A stretch of DNA of 34,798 nucleotides from Winogradskyella sp. (lineage in GTDB: Bacteria; Bacteroidota; Bacteroidia; Flavobacteriales; Flavobacteriaceae): the NCBI RefSeq assembly GCF_013213975.1, contig NZ_JABSST010000034.1, forward strand, positions 1 to 34,798. Direction: 5' to 3'. The notes under the pieces are model-generated. The model did no database searches. It saw nothing but the letters and a program-made list of their open reading frames with translations, and was not told the origin of the DNA. The position numbers were made by a program, and so were the translations under genes. The first letter of the stretch is position 1. Every line of letters starts with the position of its first letter. Positions 34,119-34,798 of the stretch are shown here, piece after piece.

Positions 34119-34798
34119 CTAGGTGTATTTTTTCTTTCTTAAGTAGTTAAATCCAAATCCAAAAACCGCAAGGATGACCAATGGTAATGCGATATTTATA
34201 AGCTGCCATTTTGCTTTTTGATCCTTGATTTTATCAGCATCAAGATAGGCAACACTAATTTCCTTGGCTCTTATGTTTATAAGTCCAGTGTCATCTAAAA
34301 GGTAGTTAATGGTATTTAAGAGAAATTCTTTATTTCCAAAGGCTTGCCCAGACAATTGATCGAACCCTAATTCTTGCGGTCTATTTCTAATAACTTCATT
34401 TTTTATAACATCTCCATCAGAAATAATAACAATTTTAGTCTCCGCACTTGAGGATTTAAAATTATTGACTTTAAAAGGTAGCACGCGCTGGTCATAAACA
34501 GAGATGAATTGTCCTTCTAGTAAGACTGCCAAATTCTGAGGGCCTGAATTAAAAGTCGCTTCGTCAACTTCTTGCGTTACGTCTGCCAAAGAAATTATGG
34601 ACGGTGCACCTTCTAGCTTAGATTGTGGAGAACTTTGTAATAAGATGGTCTTATTTACAGCATTTTTTAAAGTGTCTATTGGACTACCAAAATCAAACTT
34701 CACCAGGTTTAAGTTTTTTGTAATAGGATGTCCTGGGTTGGACGCTGCTAAAGGAGAATATTGCCATTGTATAGGTTGCAACTGTGCTTGACTGCCTT
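34119..34798 (-). CDS. gldG: Gliding-motility ABC transporter protein GldG, 5' end beyond window
   Basis: The frame is open to the right edge; the TTG at 34781 is an internal codon, not a start, since coding continues upstream of it (GSQAQ). The visible ~226 residues are the C-terminal part of GldG: HPITKNLNLVKFDFGSPIDT, the periplasmic IVIISDGDVIKNEV with NRPQELGFDQ, GNKEFLLNTINYLLDD, and a final membrane helix (LINIALPLVILAVFGFGF) ending in RKKKYT. GldG with GldA and GldF forms an ABC-type complex needed for gliding in Flavobacterium. The partner gldF should lie just outside the window. Confidence 0.93.
   Translation of the reverse strand, partial: GSQAQLQPIQWQYSPLAASNPGHPITKNLNLVKFDFGSPIDTLKNAVNKTILLQSSPQSKLEGAPSIISLADVTQEVDEATFNSGPQNLAVLLEGQFISVYDQRVLPFKVNNFKSSSAETKIVIISDGDVIKNEVIRNRPQELGFDQLSGQAFGNKEFLLNTINYLLDDTGLINIRAKEISVAYLDADKIKDQKAKWQLINIALPLVILAVFGFGFNYLRKKKYT

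Overview
The window comes from a low-GC Bacteroidota chromosome, most likely a marine member of the family Flavobacteriaceae. The evidence is a gldG-type gliding gene next to dnaN, a type IX secretion C-terminal sorting domain, a fused alpha/beta 2-oxoacid dehydrogenase E1, a Bacteroidota-type glmM, and repeated TAnnTTTG promoter elements (most often TATATTTG) in place of the usual -10 box. No tRNA, rRNA, insertion sequence, prophage or CRISPR array was seen. Most of the window is ordinary core chromosome.

Layout: 1-1452 holds a large SAM-dependent methyltransferase, cut by the left edge. 1480-5132 is a compact envelope locus on the minus strand: a membrane-anchored AraC-type regulator, then a DoxX-like membrane protein, a small secreted protein, a lipoprotein and a GIN-domain secreted protein, closed by a clear terminator. 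Six helically phased repeats lie between the regulator and its probable target operon. 5166-7577 is the fused E1 enzyme with its own promoter. 7731-11839 holds a T9SS-exported nuclease-like protein, coupled to a peptidase-like outer-membrane protein that has lost its zinc site. 11861-15446 carries a LOG-family protein and uvrA. 15610-18598 has small conserved proteins of unknown role and an ATP-grasp enzyme. An internally deleted alkD-like gene remnant sits at 18595-18840. 18848-24487 carries a tricorn-type protease, a lipoprotein gamma-glutamyltransferase and an ACP phosphodiesterase.

24558-30272 carries glmM, a class V aminotransferase-fold enzyme, a lipid A-type acyltransferase divergent from a rhomboid protease, and a TlpA-like lipoprotein. 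mnmE follows (30423-31808), then a 667-bp gap, then a DUF4870 membrane protein, dnaN and the end of gldG.

The most interesting item is in that gap. Two related copies of a probable structured RNA (31881-31954 and 32129-32233) share a primary motif and a predicted closing stem in which one base pair has changed on both sides. The second copy has its own promoter element and intrinsic terminator, so it looks like a free-standing small RNA of about 100 nt. I do not recognise the family. Other points worth a second look are the phased operator-like array, the alkD remnant, the zinc-less M1-like barrel protein, and the back-to-back divergent promoter elements at 28384-28400.
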